Shown here one piece after another: positions 1-12,087 of a stretch of DNA of 64,000 nt; positions within the stretch are counted from its first letter, which is position 1, and each line of letters begins with the position of its first letter. The notes under the pieces were generated by a model. It saw only the letters and a list, made by a program, of their open reading frames with translations. It was not told where the DNA came from and did not search any database. The translations under genes were made by a program, and so were the position numbers. The stretch is from assembly GCA_015146655.1 (NCBI GenBank), contig VKHL01000104.1, positions 39,536 through 103,535 on the forward strand, given 5' to 3'. The DNA comes from Ochromonas danica. Taxonomy: Eukaryota; Sar; Chrysophyceae; Chromulinales; Chromulinaceae.

Positions 1-3000
1 GTACCCACTGGACTGTCACCTTGTATCAGCGTGCCTTGGATATCAATTCCAACTATGTACTTGCTGGTCACTTGGTTACATTACAAGATCCTGATAGTTT
101 AATGTGTATCACTCTGGAAAGACCATTTCCTCTTGACACCATTGATGCCCCAGTGGTCATGGCGCCCAACCTCAAGACTAACACATTGGAAGGTGGAGAA
201 GGTACAAATCTCTTATGGAGTATCGAGAAGCTTAATGCAACCACTGGTGGGCCTATCTCAGTTGGATCAGATCTGGTGATTCTTCGCGATTTGAATTCCG
301 GGCGATACCTTCGAATTGATGAGGAAGGGGTAGTGGCTGTTCGTCATCGAACCGATGCATCAACCCTAGAATTCTTTCTTTCCCCGAAAAGCAGCAATCA
401 AATTACACCTTTGATTGAGAAAGATTCGTCAATTCTGATCTGCAGTGAGGGACTGTGGTTTGGTCAGGCAGAGAAATCGAAAAACCAGGTCAATGGTTTG
501 TGTGTTGGTCGATCAAATAGACTTCAAGCTGTTTCTTTACAATTAACTTGCATTGATCACAGCACATCGCTGATCAATGTCCATGTTGGCGTCCAGGCAA
601 CGGCCAACTTAAGGCAATTGATTGCTGCAGCAGAAGATTTCGAACGTGGTGTCATTCCTATTAAGGCTTTTGCGATGAATGTCAAAGCGAGTCTATCTGT
701 TTTAGAAAATGTGTGTTCTTTCTTAGCAATGAGTGATACCTCTGTCAGTGATGAAGCAATTGAAATTATGGGATCTTCTGATAAAGCCTCCATCACAGCA
801 CGTCAGAACATGGTGCGTGAACAGGGTCTAGTAGATGCTGTATTGGATGTTTTGGAACTCACTGAGCAAGGAGTGTTTGATTCAATTCAATCTCAGTATG
901 CTCGTTCTCAGAGAGGTAGTAAGAGCAGAAAATCTGCTCATATCGATGATCCCCTCACAGAAGATGAGCTTGATCGAACTGCTCCATTGTCCGCCAAACG
1001 GAAGAGCACTATGCGACGTACTCTTCTATCTAAGTTATCATTAAATAATACTATGAAGAATTTTGAAGAGAAGGGGCTTGGAAGTCCTTTGGCTGGTGGC
1101 AGTTCTCGTGCCAGCAGTAGAAGGAGAAGTGTGTCAGGTTCTGATTCGAGCGCTAAGGCCTCAGAAATGGCGTTGTCAAGACGAATGTCCATGTCAGCAG
1201 GTTTTGCAAATCTTTTAGAGGATGATGAAGAGCCAAATGCAGTGTTCAAGAGTTCTACTGATATTATACGAGAAAGTACTCCAACCTCACAACAAATGGC
1301 TCAGAAATGTTTGAAGGTCTTATTGTGTCTGGTTGTGAACAATTTTGCAACACAACTCTATGTTGCTGATCGTTTGCCAATTGTGTTAAATCAAGTGAAA
1401 GATCACAAACTGGCGGTTCATTGTGTTGAAGAATTGTTGAAAGAGAATCTCACAGTTTTACAAACAAAAGTGAGAGAACGAGAAATAGATATCTTTGTTA
1501 ACCTCTTGGGGAGTTCTGAAATGAGTGTGACCTTCTTGAAGCTCATTCAAAGTACTTGCAGTTGTCCCATGGGTGTTGATGCCACACAGCGTATGGTCAC
1601 TTACGCTCTCTTCGGACATTCCATTACAGAATTGGAGAGGTCTTACTCTGGAACCAGCAGGCGATCTGCTCTAATGCAGTCCATGTCTTTCAAGTTGAAT
1701 GTGAGCAAGATCGCTGTGGATATTAAACCAGGTCCTTTAGCGACATCTCGTAACCTTGTGATGAAGTTGTCCGCCAATCGAGAGAATTTGACCCCTGTCA
1801 CATGGAAAGACTTCAGTGTCTATTGTCCTGAAGATCCCATGGATCATGTTCTTGGATATGCTGAACTTAGCGAAGGATTGCCTGAGATTTATGTTTCTTG
1901 GACTATGAGGGGAATCGGCGGAGAATATTCCATGGAGAGCTTGTTTGGTACTCGTGATAAAGTTCCCCTCATGTCAGTTTGTGCAGCTGCTAGAGCAACT
2001 CTCATTAGTCGGTTTGCAAGAGGAGATGAACAGCAGGGAAAGTCAGGGACAGGAAGTGGGAGAAGGAAGCCATCCATTTTAATGCTTCAAAAGAAGAAGC
2101 CAGCTAAAACTTCTATGCCATCCCATGTTATGTTTGCTGGTCTTCCTGCCGCGACCACAAAGAAAACCCAAGTGGCAGAGTATCTTAACACACAATTGTT
2201 TCTTGTAGCAGATCTTTGTCTGGATCGTAACTACGTGGCTATTGGTATCCTTGAGACCATGTATGAATATGATCTCTTAGTTACGATGTTAAAGATGGAG
2301 ATGGGTATTCCAAGCAAATTTAAAGCTGCTGCATGTCGTATTCTCCGCACAATGTACATTGATCGTGAACCTCATGTTGCAGCTAAATTCCCTCAATATA
2401 TTCGCACTTCTGTATCTTTGGCAGAAGAAGCAGATTATTACTCTGATGGAGAAGAAGCTTTTAAAGCCAATGATCATTACAAATTTGCTCTTATCCAACA
2501 GATTATAGCTGATTATGTGAATGAGGAGCTTGATCCACATAATTGTGACGAACTTTCCGCTGAGATGATGGATCTTCTCTTTGCTCTCGTTAGCTTTGGT
2601 TTCTATGTTACCTCTCCTCAGATTCTTGAAGTTCTACGACCTCTTGTACGCATTCTTGATGAACATCAAAAAGTTCCTGCCAAGAGACTGGCAGCTGGTT
2701 TTGATTCTCGTGCCAACAACCAAAGCAGTCGAAAGTCCGGCTCTTCCAAACCTCGTAATAAGATCAAGTCGTCCAAAGTGGCTGTGTCTACAAAGCCAAA
2801 GAATTCATTAATACCTGGTGATTCTACACGCAAAATGAGTCCTAGTGCACATATGTTTGAACATGTGAAGGAGTCCATCGAAGTGGACAATGTCGCTCAA
2901 TGGCGTAAGGACTTCTTGGCTTTGACGGAGTCTGTGCATTGGTCACTCTTCACTATCTACATTGTCATTGCTTCCATTGTCTTGGTGTTTTATCAAATCC

Positions 3001-6000
3001 TCACGAGATCTAATCAATTTGATCTCTACCTCGCAAGTACAGCGTACTTTGCTTTTGATGTCATTATGCGTATGATGGCGTATAACTTGGTCTATCCTAA
3101 GTTGCGTCGTTTCTTTTATGATCCTTTTAACATTATGGATATTTGTATGGTAATCTTTGATATTATCTTGTTATCATTGGATTCATATGCAAATGATGTT
3201 GGAGCTGGTCGTACTGCGCGAAGCATTCGTATTATTCGTGTGCTTCGTCTTATTCGAGTCTTCCCAGTTGTCAATGCCATCACTCATATTACGCACGATG
3301 AATTTCAAGCTGAGAGTGATGGTTTTGTCACTCCTTCTCGATATCACAATATCCAGCCCATGGAGGTGAGTTCATACAATGCAATGCATAAACATTGTTT
3401 TATTAATAGTTTGGGTTAATTCTTGGGGGTTGACTGTGTGTAACATAGGCAAGAACCATAGTGAATATTTTAAAGATTCTCTCCATGTTTTATGATCGTA
3501 TTCTAGACAAGAAGTTAGGTGAGTGACTGTCTTACAATACACTACTCTACACACTGTGTTCTGATGGTGGGATTGTGTTATTTTGTCTTATAGACTTGGC
3601 TGTCAAGGCATTTTCTCAATGGTGTGATGAAATCAAAAAGAAGAAGAAAAGTGACCCCGTGGCTATTTTAAACAAAATGCTCAACTCAGAAGAAAGTATC
3701 ACAACAGAACTATCATCTAAGTTTGATAGTGTCTTATTAGATGTGGTGATGTATTCCGATACCAGCCTCACTCAACATGCGCTACAACTCTTAATGGTTC
3801 ATAAATCACACAAAGATCAATTTTTACAAATTGCAGAGAAAATCCAAATTGTTTATTCTCCTCGTATTGAAGCCATTTGTAAGAATTTGACTCAGATGGT
3901 ACGTGATTTAAAGAGTTTAGCAGAGATGTTTGAGATTTGGTGTGATTTAGAAAGTGAAGAAGATCAACGATCTGCTCATCGATGTGGAGAGATCTTAGGC
4001 AATATTAAAGGTTATCTCACTAATACCAATGATGATCGTACACTTGGTATGCGTAGTATTGTTTTAGTAGATGAAGAAGTACAACATATTCTACGTAACT
4101 TAGATGCTATGACAGCTTTCATGGCATTATTAGAAGCTTTATATGATGGTGGTCGTGAAGAATTAAGACCTCAAGTAGAAGAGATTATGAGAAGTTGTTG
4201 TGATCTCATTTGTTGGTTTATGAAAAGTTTAGATTCTAATCAAATGGTTGCATTTAAGAATATTGGTTGGTTTATGGAATTGATTGATGCTGGAATTAAC
4301 AGTTCCAGTGTAGTACGAATTATGTTAGAAGGCAATCATGGTAAGACTTTCCCTGTCTCTGTCTCAAACGTTCTCTCTCTTATCTAACCTGCTTCTTGTT
4401 CATTAGCACTGATTAAACAATGTCCTCGACGCTATCTGAATGAATGTGCACAAAAGATTGTCTTATCGGGTCGTAAACCAGAATATCTGGATCTCTTTGT
4501 TGGAATGACAGAATTCTCACGATTTGCTTTAACTACTATTACAGGTGTTGAAGCAGAGATTTCTAGTTATCTTACAGCAAGAGAATGGAAAGAACATGTC
4601 TTACTTTGGTGTTGTTCTTATGATTCAGAAGATTATCGTGAACGTAAGAAGGCTATGCAGAAAGTCAGCAAAAATGCTAACGGTCAAGTAACAGAAGATG
4701 ATCTAACACCTGATTTGAAATATCATTTACGTATTTTAGTCTTATTAGCTAATTGTAATCTAGGTCCAAAGATTCATGCGATATATCCTGTACAAGATCT
4801 ATTACATGCTATTGTTGATCCTGATACAATCTTCCCTGTCAAGAAAGCACTTTCTAATCTCTTAGTAGAAGTTGTAAAATCTTCTATTGATCGTGTTGAG
4901 AAATCAGATTCCTTTTGGCAATTATTAGAAGATATGGCCTTAACATTAGAGACTTTACCAACAGATTATGTGGAATTATCAAGAAGTCCAATTTTACGTA
5001 TACAACGTGGTGAATGGATTGAAATTATTGCTAGTTTGATTGTAAGTTTCTTTGAAGGATATGACTTTGCATTACATCAAGAAAGTCGTGAGAAGAGTAT
5101 TCGTAATCATTCTGCTGATCCACGGGTTATTATTGATCGACTATATAAGGCCATTAAGACTTTAGTTGAATATCATGGTGCTAAGTTAGGCAATGTCTTA
5201 CTAGATGAGTTAAGCTTTGCTCTCTCTTCTCTCAGTTTACATGTTGATATGGAGAATCTAGAGTTAGGTGCAAGTCCTGAACATGATGAAGAAGGAAATA
5301 TGAATGAAGCGAAATTACGTATTATTCGTTTACAACATCAACGTGCAAGTATCATCTATGCAGATGTACAACAAGTTTTCTTTCGTAAACAATTTGGTAT
5401 CTTCTTACGTACAATCAAAGAGATTACACCAGATTCTAGATGTGATGTTGTTACTTTCTTGAATCGTATTCCATGGATTAAAGATGGAATGGCAGAGAAT
5501 GAAGTTCGATTTGAACCACTTCTTAAGAAGCTTAGCACACATTTCCGTTCGATGATTAAACGTAGTGCAACTACACGTACATTAAGTGGTGATAGTGAAC
5601 AAGTCGTCGAAACATGTGAATGGTTATTACGATCATTACGACATCAATTAGAACATGAGATGAAAGCAACATTTGATAATATCACTGATGTAGATATCTT
5701 CTCAGTGGGTCATACAAGTCATTTACATGATTTATGTGTGGCTTTTAATGCTAATGGTATCACCTATCTATGTCTTGATCTAATTTGTATTGGCATTGAA
5801 CCAAGTGTACGTTCTGAAGCTATGCGATTGTTAATTGTTATGTTACTTCGTAATCCCTTGTATAGCACTATTCAACAAACCATCTATACCTATCTATTAG
5901 AAACAGACTCGACACTCTTCTTTGAAACTGTACGAGAAATGATTGAAAATATGAAATCTTGGAGTACAAAAGAGAATGAATCTGAAGCTGTCTTATTAAG

Positions 6001-9000
6001 TCAATTAGCAAATCAAGTGAATCATATTCCAGATGATATTACTGTACTTTACCTTTTACAAGCTTTATGTGAAGGTGAAGATTGTCGTATACGTGATCAA
6101 ATACGTGAACAAAAGGGAAATAGTAAAGTAGTAAATATTATTGAAGCTATTGCTTCTTTTGTAGGAATCTTGTCACATGGTGAGACAATGTCAAGTGCTT
6201 ATGTCATGTCTGTCTTATTACGCGTTGTATTAAGACTTGTACAAGGCCCATGCAAAGGCAATCAAGAAAACTTTGTCTTAAACTCTGAATTATTAATGGC
6301 ATTAAATCGTGTTATTCGTGCATTACGTCCTGCTAACTTACCTTTATCTGCTATTTGGTCACATTACCTGGAAGAAGTGAAAGAACATCTTGTAGAAGTC
6401 TTACGTGGTCTGATTGAAGGACAAGCAGAGAACTCACTTGTCTTTGATCGTGTGAGTAGTACCATTGATGTCGGTGTCTTACATATCCTCATTCTAGCTA
6501 ATAAGAATGATGATAGTTTACTCAAGAAGAATAAAAGTCCTTCTCAATTCCAATCTTATATGAAAAGTCATGGAAATGAAATGAATCAGTTAACTAAAGC
6601 ACAAGCGAAATATTTAGTCTTAACTCAAACACTTGGACGATCTGTAGAGAATTATCAATCTTTATCACGTGTTGATAATATTGAGAAGAATATTGCACAT
6701 GTTGATATTGTCTGGAATCAACGTGTTGAAACTGTACATTTCCCTATCCCAGCTTATGTTAAAGAACTAACAACAACTGATTTAAATGAAGTTGTGGAGA
6801 ATATGGATGATGTAGGTGCATCAAGAGAAATGAAACTAGCAGACTTCTTAACAAGATGTAAAGGACTTTATCAACGACTATTACATCAACAATTATTAAA
6901 GAAATATGGTCTATCTGACTTGTTTACGATTAAATATTATCTAGTACGATTTATGTTTGTCAATGCCTTAGTTATGAGTATTCTCTTATTAGTATTCTAT
7001 GGTACGACAAGTAATGGAGAGAAGTTAACACCTGCTAATGGTAGTGTCCTGTATTATACCTTACAACAAGGTGTTCGAAGACTCTTTGGGGAAGAAGACA
7101 CTATGTCCATGTCATCAGCTTCTCGTATGCTTGAAAGTGATGGAACAGAATATCCACGTGATCCATTATATATGGCACATTCAGTACATAGTGTCTTAGA
7201 TTGTTTGAATATTATTCAAATTATCTGTGCAATCTTTATTCTTCTGATTCTCTCTGTAGTAGAATTACCTGTTACCTTCTGTTCAGCATTAGAAAAGCAT
7301 AAGATTGTTCTAGAAGCAGTCTATTATACCTTACAAGAACCTTTACCAATTTGGTATATTATCTATCTGACTATGACCTTATTAGCCTTTTGGGTTAATC
7401 GAACTTTCATTACAGTTCTGTTATTAGATTGGGTTGTTTTAGATCCTACGACACAAGATGTTCTCTTAGCTATTCGATATCCTGTGAAACAATTGATTGC
7501 TACTTTGATTATCATTGTGATTGTCTTGAATATCTTTAGTAGTGTAGTTTTCGTCTTATATCGTGATCATGTTACAACTTTCCGTATTGTAGATCTATGG
7601 GATGCTTTGAAATTATGTATTTCTTATGGTTTCCGTGGAGAATATGGTGTTGATCATGAGATGGATCCAACACTTGGTGAGCGTATGGTTCTTGATGTGG
7701 TCTTCTACATTGTGGTAAGTATTACTTCTTCTGTTGCTACAACTATGACAGTTTGTATTATTGTCATGTCTTATCTTCTTCTTCTGTCTTGATGATGTTT
7801 CATATATATATCTTATAGGTGTTGTCGATTCTTCGTCATATCTTCTTTGCTATCATTGTTGATACATTTGGTAAATTGAGAGAGTTGAAGATGGAACGAG
7901 AGAATGAAGCATTAAATACATGTTTTATTTGTGGGATTGAACGTCATGAATATGATCGCATTGTCAGTCCTGGTACTGGATTAACCTTTGTTCAACATCG
8001 TTTATACACTCACAATACAGCAAGTTATATCTATTTCATTCTCAATATCTGGCAACAAAATCCATCTGAAGACAGTAGTTTGGAAATCTTCGTACGCAAT
8101 TGTTTGGCTAAGAAAGATGTTTCCTGGCTACCCACTGGCATTTTACAACAAGAGATTCTTGCTGAAGAAGCTGTTCAAAAGCAAGCATTAGGTAAAGATG
8201 GAAGTGGTGGTGGATTAAAGTCTGGACTTAATGGTTCCTCTGGAGGACCTGGTGGGGGAGGTGGAAATGGTGGCAATGGGGGAGGAGGAGGCAAGACCAG
8301 CAAATTGCTTTCATTACATGCTAAGTCAGGTGAAATCAATGGCAATAATGAAAACCACATGGAACTTCTTGATAAGATGAATCTCATGCAAAAGCAATTG
8401 TACAAGATCACCAAGTCTTTATCAGCGACTGAAGGTGGACAATCTCAATACCAAGCCTTACCCAGTCATCCACAACATAATGCTTCCACAGCATCAGAAT
8501 CACCAGCATATTTTGAAAGTCCAAAGTTACCAAGTAAGATGGCCTTAGCTAAGACATCGAGTCCGTCGGAGAATCCCTCCACGTCATCTTCTTTTATCGT
8601 CACACAAGCTTCATCATCTGAACTTTATGCTGCTGCCCATGCGGCAGTGACGAAAGTCTCTGGTGCTGACCACCAAGTACATGTTGTCTCTGCAGTACCA
8701 ACGGAGCCGATGGCAGTTATTATGGAGAAACATCCCAGAAGAAGTGATCCTCCCCCTCCTCAACTCACCAAACAACCTTCTAATGGTCCATCCCAACGTG
8801 AACAAACGGAGAAGATTATGGAATGTTTATCTAATCTTGGTAGTGGATTAACACAAGTTATGGATCGACTTGAGAAATTGGAAAAGAAGTTTATTAAGAG
8901 TCATAAATATCTACGACAACGTATCGATCAAAAGGCATCTTCAACTTATAGTATGGGAAATACTTTGGGTGAGTTGGGTGATAGTCAAACAGAAGAAGAA

Positions 9001-10197
9001 TCAAGTCCTAAGAAGGCAGTGCGTTCTCATGGTTATGCCTCAGCATATGCCATGACAGCTAACACGGATGATTTGCATAGAAGCAAATCAAAGAACAGAG
9101 GAGGATCTTCTGTTGATCCTGTCGTTCAACAAGTGAAGAGTCTATCTATGTTAAATCTTGATGATGCGCCAATCAAAGTGGTGGCTGAACCTGGTCAGCT
9201 TCCACGAGTCACTGAGCAGAGGCCTCGTATTTCTCCACGTGCTGCAGAGGAGAAGAAGTCTTCTTCTCCACGTGTTCCACCTCATGAGGAGAAAGGCAAA
9301 GACCATTCTCCTCGTCTTTCCCACAGAGAAGATGAGAAGAAGCTCTCTCCTAGAGGTGAACTTCCTCATTCTCATGTAGCTCGTGAGGAAACAAAGGATG
9401 AACTTCAACAACAGAGTAATCTCCACCATTCTCTTGATGCAATTTCAAAGCGTGTTGATGCCTTTGGCTTAGGACAAGATATTGAGTCTGAAGATAAAAG
9501 CGTCAACGATGTCAAAGAAGACGAAGACCCTATACTTGGTAGTGAGCTGAATCGTTTAGAAGAAGAGAAAGAAGAAGAAGAAGATCTGGATGAAAAGAGT
9601 GCCGACCAGTCGCATCGTGTCGGAGCAGAACCTGAAGAAGAATCCAAACCTGAGCCTGAAGAAAGTGTTCTTCCTCCATTAGATGCTCTTTCTCCTCCTC
9701 GATCTCCAAGAGCAGCCAAGGAAGTAACTCCAAGACAAGAGATTGTTGTTGAAGAGAAACCCCATCATCACGATTCCGACGAAAAGAAGGAACATCAACA
9801 TCAACAGCAGCAGCAGCAGCAGCAGCAGGAAGAAGTGGCTCCTGCCGAGTCTGAGAGTGTTGCCTCTTCTGCGCCACCTTCCCCTGAGAAAGAGGAAGTA
9901 GTCCCTGGCCAGTTGGAATCAGAAATGGAGTTACCAGCGGGGGGTGCGGGTGAAGTTCCACTTGAAAAGGTTGTTGAAGAAGTGGATGGACCCATTCTCA
10001 TCGAACAACAACAACATCCAACCTCTGCTGGAACAGAGGAGAAGCAAGAGCATACAGAACTATTACCTAGCAACGATGAGAAAACGACGGCAGCTACAGT
10101 AGAAGTGATTGACAATGAAACTCTAGAAAGTGGCAATGAGGAGAAGAAAGAAGATGTCCCTGTACAGGACGAAGTCTCCTCCCACCATGATGAGTAG
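1..10197 (+). CDS. IP3-receptor/ryanodine-receptor-like Ca2+ release channel with an added voltage-sensor-like domain (5' partial)
   Basis: Predicted intracellular calcium-release channel. Exons 3–3365, 3449–3518, 3594–4340, 4407–7714 and 7819–10197 join in one frame (3288 residues in the window); the frame is open to the left edge, so the N-terminus is missing. In order: MIR-like beta-trefoil sequence; RIH domain (residues ~190–560, with RQNMVREQGLVDAVLDVL); an IP3R/RyR central region (CLDRNYVAIGIL, MYIDRE); four membrane segments at 2940–3260 ending in an S4-like helix with Arg at every third position; a second RIH-type region (3594–4340); and a C-terminal pore domain (~6930–7890). S6 and the following IP3R signature (IIVDTFGKLRELK, then CFICGIERHEYDR) are clear. 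The aligned selectivity filter reads GEYGVD instead of GGGVGD. After about 8200 comes a ~650-residue Gly-, Glu-, Ser- and Gln-rich tail. The family assignment is firm. Whether it is gated by IP3, calcium or voltage cannot be read from the sequence. Confidence 0.9.
2940..3260 (+). other. Voltage-sensor-like four-helix module inside the channel gene
   Basis: Inside exon 1 the frame encodes four hydrophobic helices, roughly residues 980–1085 of the partial protein. S1-like: LFTIYIVIASIVLVFYQIL. S2-like: ends FDVIMRMMAYN. S3-like: NIMDICMVIFDIILLSL, with Asn and Asp. S4-like: RTARSIRIIRVLRLIRVF, with six Arg exactly three residues apart. This matches the S1–S4 pattern of voltage-gated cation channels. 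It is separate from the channel's own S1–S6 pore about 3.7 kb further on. IP3R and RyR proteins normally have only one transmembrane domain, at the C-terminus, so this module is additional. Function is inferred, not shown. Confidence 0.8.
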
Positions 10198-10895
10198 TAA
10201 ACTACTGCCTTGCAATTCAACCATCAGCCTAATAGATGATACAATGTAGCATATGATGTTGTTATATGCTTGTTGGTCTCGGCGGTTGATGGATTTATGT
10301 TATTACTGTGTGGTGGTTTTGTTTTCGTAACAGATTGGACAAGTTCCTGTCAAATGTAATTGATAAGTTCTTTATCAGACTTTATACTCGCATTCTTCTT
10401 TTACATTAAGCAGCATAGATAGTCAATAGCTTAGTTCAAAGCGACATACCATCAAGATGCCTTCAGTTAGATTCAGTCGAAGCCTTCAAACATGGATGAA
10501 TGACAGCATTAGTAGTTTGCATGGTGCCACAACATAGTGTTGCATGTTCTCACTATTGGGGCAAGACCAACAGTCAAGGGAGGTGCTTATTGATATTACC
10601 TTGTTATTGGATGATGTTATCCATTTTTCCCAATATGTTTATCCTTTCCAAACAGACAACCCCTACAACAACCACCACCAAGAACGCGAAGTTTTTGAGC
10701 AATTGAATCATTGAATCATATTTTTGAGTGCTTTTGAGCGATCACATGAAATCAAGTTTTTAAAAATCAAATCGTTAAAATTTACTCATGAACAAACGAC
10801 AGACTATCACAAACTCAAGACAACTAAATTGTAGAAACCTTTCCAGAGGCGGACAGCTTTAGAACAGGAACCTTCATGGGATTGTCAACAGGATG
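10198..10895. other. Intergenic region downstream of the channel gene, with the left copy of a direct repeat
   Basis: No gene recognised. It holds the presumed 3' UTR of the channel gene and, at 10441–10616, the left copy of a 176-bp direct repeat. A possible short reading frame crosses the repeat but is also present in the other copy and looks non-coding. Confidence 0.5.
10441..10616 (+). repeat. 176-bp direct repeat, left copy
   Basis: Identical as read to 11912–12087, offset 1471 bp. The right copy runs straight into the N gap, so the true repeat may be longer. The copies flank a 1.3-kb segment containing the orphan coiled-coil ORF and the inverted repeat. This could be a real duplication or an assembly effect of an unresolved haplotype. 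Confidence 0.85.
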
Positions 10896-11480
10896 TTATA
10901 TCTCCCAAACACCACCAGTCGCAGGGCAAGGATTATAAGCTTCTAAGACACTCAGCAAGTCTGTTTTGATTCTCACGGCAGCCAAAGCAAGCTGTTTTTC
11001 TTCTTCGTCGTTTCTCTCGTCTGCTTCGGAAGCCTCATTGACGTCTTCGCCAGTCAGTGCTTCAATCCATTCGTCTTTGGTCATCGCTGGCCTGATAGCA
11101 TGGGCGCCGAAATCTCCACAATCTTTGAGGTAGCTAATCGTGGCCAAATGATCCGTCGACAAACCGCGCGTGGAGAGAATTTTCGATAACTGTGCAGTGA
11201 CTTTTGGATCAGAAGTTTTTGAAATTGCGTCAAAATTGTGGTTTCCTTTTCTGAATTTAGTTTTGGAGCCACCCACCGCCTCGAGACAAATGTAGGCCTC
11301 AAGAATTCTGACAGCTTCGCGAACAGTAATTGGCTCATCACGTGCCTCAAGTTCACTAATTCTCTTTTCGTAATCATTCCGTTTGTTTCTCAACATCTCA
11401 TTTTCAGATTTCAACATCAAGTTCTCTTTCTGAAGTTCTTCCAAAGTTTGACGCAGGTTGTCGTTCTGTTCGACCAACAA
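10896..11480 (-). CDS. Orphan coiled-coil protein (fragment)
   Basis: An open frame of about 194 codons on the minus strand, without a clear ATG at its start. The first ~50 residues are a strong heptad-type coiled coil (LRQTLEELQKENLMLKSENE). A helical segment of about 100 residues follows (ILEAYICLEAVGG, LKDCGDFGAHA), then an acidic stretch and a Cys/Trp-containing end. The His/Gly-rich helical part is faintly like HEPN/DUF4145-type helical domains, but I do not claim that family. Upstream on the same strand, 11648–11926 encodes MSEADLRNHLKIILNENTQL, probably the N-terminal part of the same gene. No clean splice junction joins the two, and an inverted repeat lies between them. Probably a broken or mis-assembled member of a lineage-specific family. 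Confidence 0.45.
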   Translation of the reverse strand: MLVEQNDNLRQTLEELQKENLMLKSENEMLRNKRNDYEKRISELEARDEPITVREAVRILEAYICLEAVGGSKTKFRKGNHNFDAISKTSDPKVTAQLSKILSTRGLSTDHLATISYLKDCGDFGAHAIRPAMTKDEWIEALTGEDVNEASEADERNDEEEKQLALAAVRIKTDLLSVLEAYNPCPATGGVWEI

Positions 11481-11567
11481 ATGAGTACTGATAGCATTGG
11501 CGGCAATTCTCCGTTCTTTTCAGTGACTCTCTCCACATCGTTTGACAATCCATTATTTTATATATAT

Positions 11568-11758
11568 ACCGAGGCTGATCTGAGGAATCATTTGAAGTTC
11601 ATTCTCAATGAAAATACGCAACTAAAAATGCTGAATGGCGCCATCACTCAAAATATATTTTTTATATTCATTATACTTTCAGTGATGGCGCCATTCAGCA
11701 TTTTTAGTTGCGTATTTTCATTGAGAATGATCTTCAAATGATTCCTCAGATCAGCCTC
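11568..11758. repeat. Inverted repeat, ~80-bp arms around a ~29-bp AT-rich loop
   Basis: The arm at 11568–11650 and the reverse complement of 11680–11761 match over about 80 bp with one visible mismatch (T versus A in the middle of the arm). The loop 11651–11679 is nearly all A and T. Each arm, read outward, encodes the same peptide (EADLRNHLK, then ILNENTQLKMLNGAIT), so this is a fold-back of a piece of coding sequence. The flanks outside the arms differ. Confidence 0.85.
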
Positions 11759-11926
11759 GGACATATTGTCCACGTCAAGATGGGCCAATAAAAACTTTGC
11801 CGACATTCCTTTGCATGAATTTGTACCAAAACAAGTGTGCAGTTGAACTTCCCTCCGTTTCGCAGAAAAAATTAATCCCACTCTGTAGATACCATAATAC
11901 CAAAATTCAATGCGACATACCATCAA
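11648..11926 (-). pseudogene. 5' fragment of the coiled-coil gene, entering the inverted repeat
   Basis: A minus-strand frame encodes a short leader, then SEADLRNHLKIILNENTQL and a few more residues, and ends in the loop of the inverted repeat. It reads in the same direction as the coiled-coil ORF at 10896–11480 and has a similar Asn/Leu-rich helical style, so it may be that gene's first part. The second, inverted copy of the same piece separates them. I cannot find a splice pair that restores one frame, so I treat it as broken or mis-assembled. Confidence 0.35.
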
Positions 11927-12087
11927 GATGCCTTCAGTTAGATTCAGTCGAAGCCTTCAAACATGGATGAATGACAGCATTAGTAGTTTGCATGGTGCCA
12001 CAACATAGTGTTGCATGTTCTCACTATTGGGGCAAGACCAACAGTCAAGGGAGGTGCTTATTGATATTACCTTGTTATTGGATGATG
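11912..12087 (+). repeat. 176-bp direct repeat, right copy, ending at the gap
   Basis: Same sequence as 10441–10616. Ends exactly where the N run starts, which suggests the assembler stopped inside the repeat. Confidence 0.85.

Noticed and set aside
9405-10220. Antisense frames opposite the channel tail
   Set aside because: Shadows of Glu/Gln-rich sequence on the coding strand.
10441-12087. LTR retroelement explanation for the direct repeat
   Set aside because: No polymerase, primer site or terminal TG/CA found, and the right copy is cut by an assembly gap.
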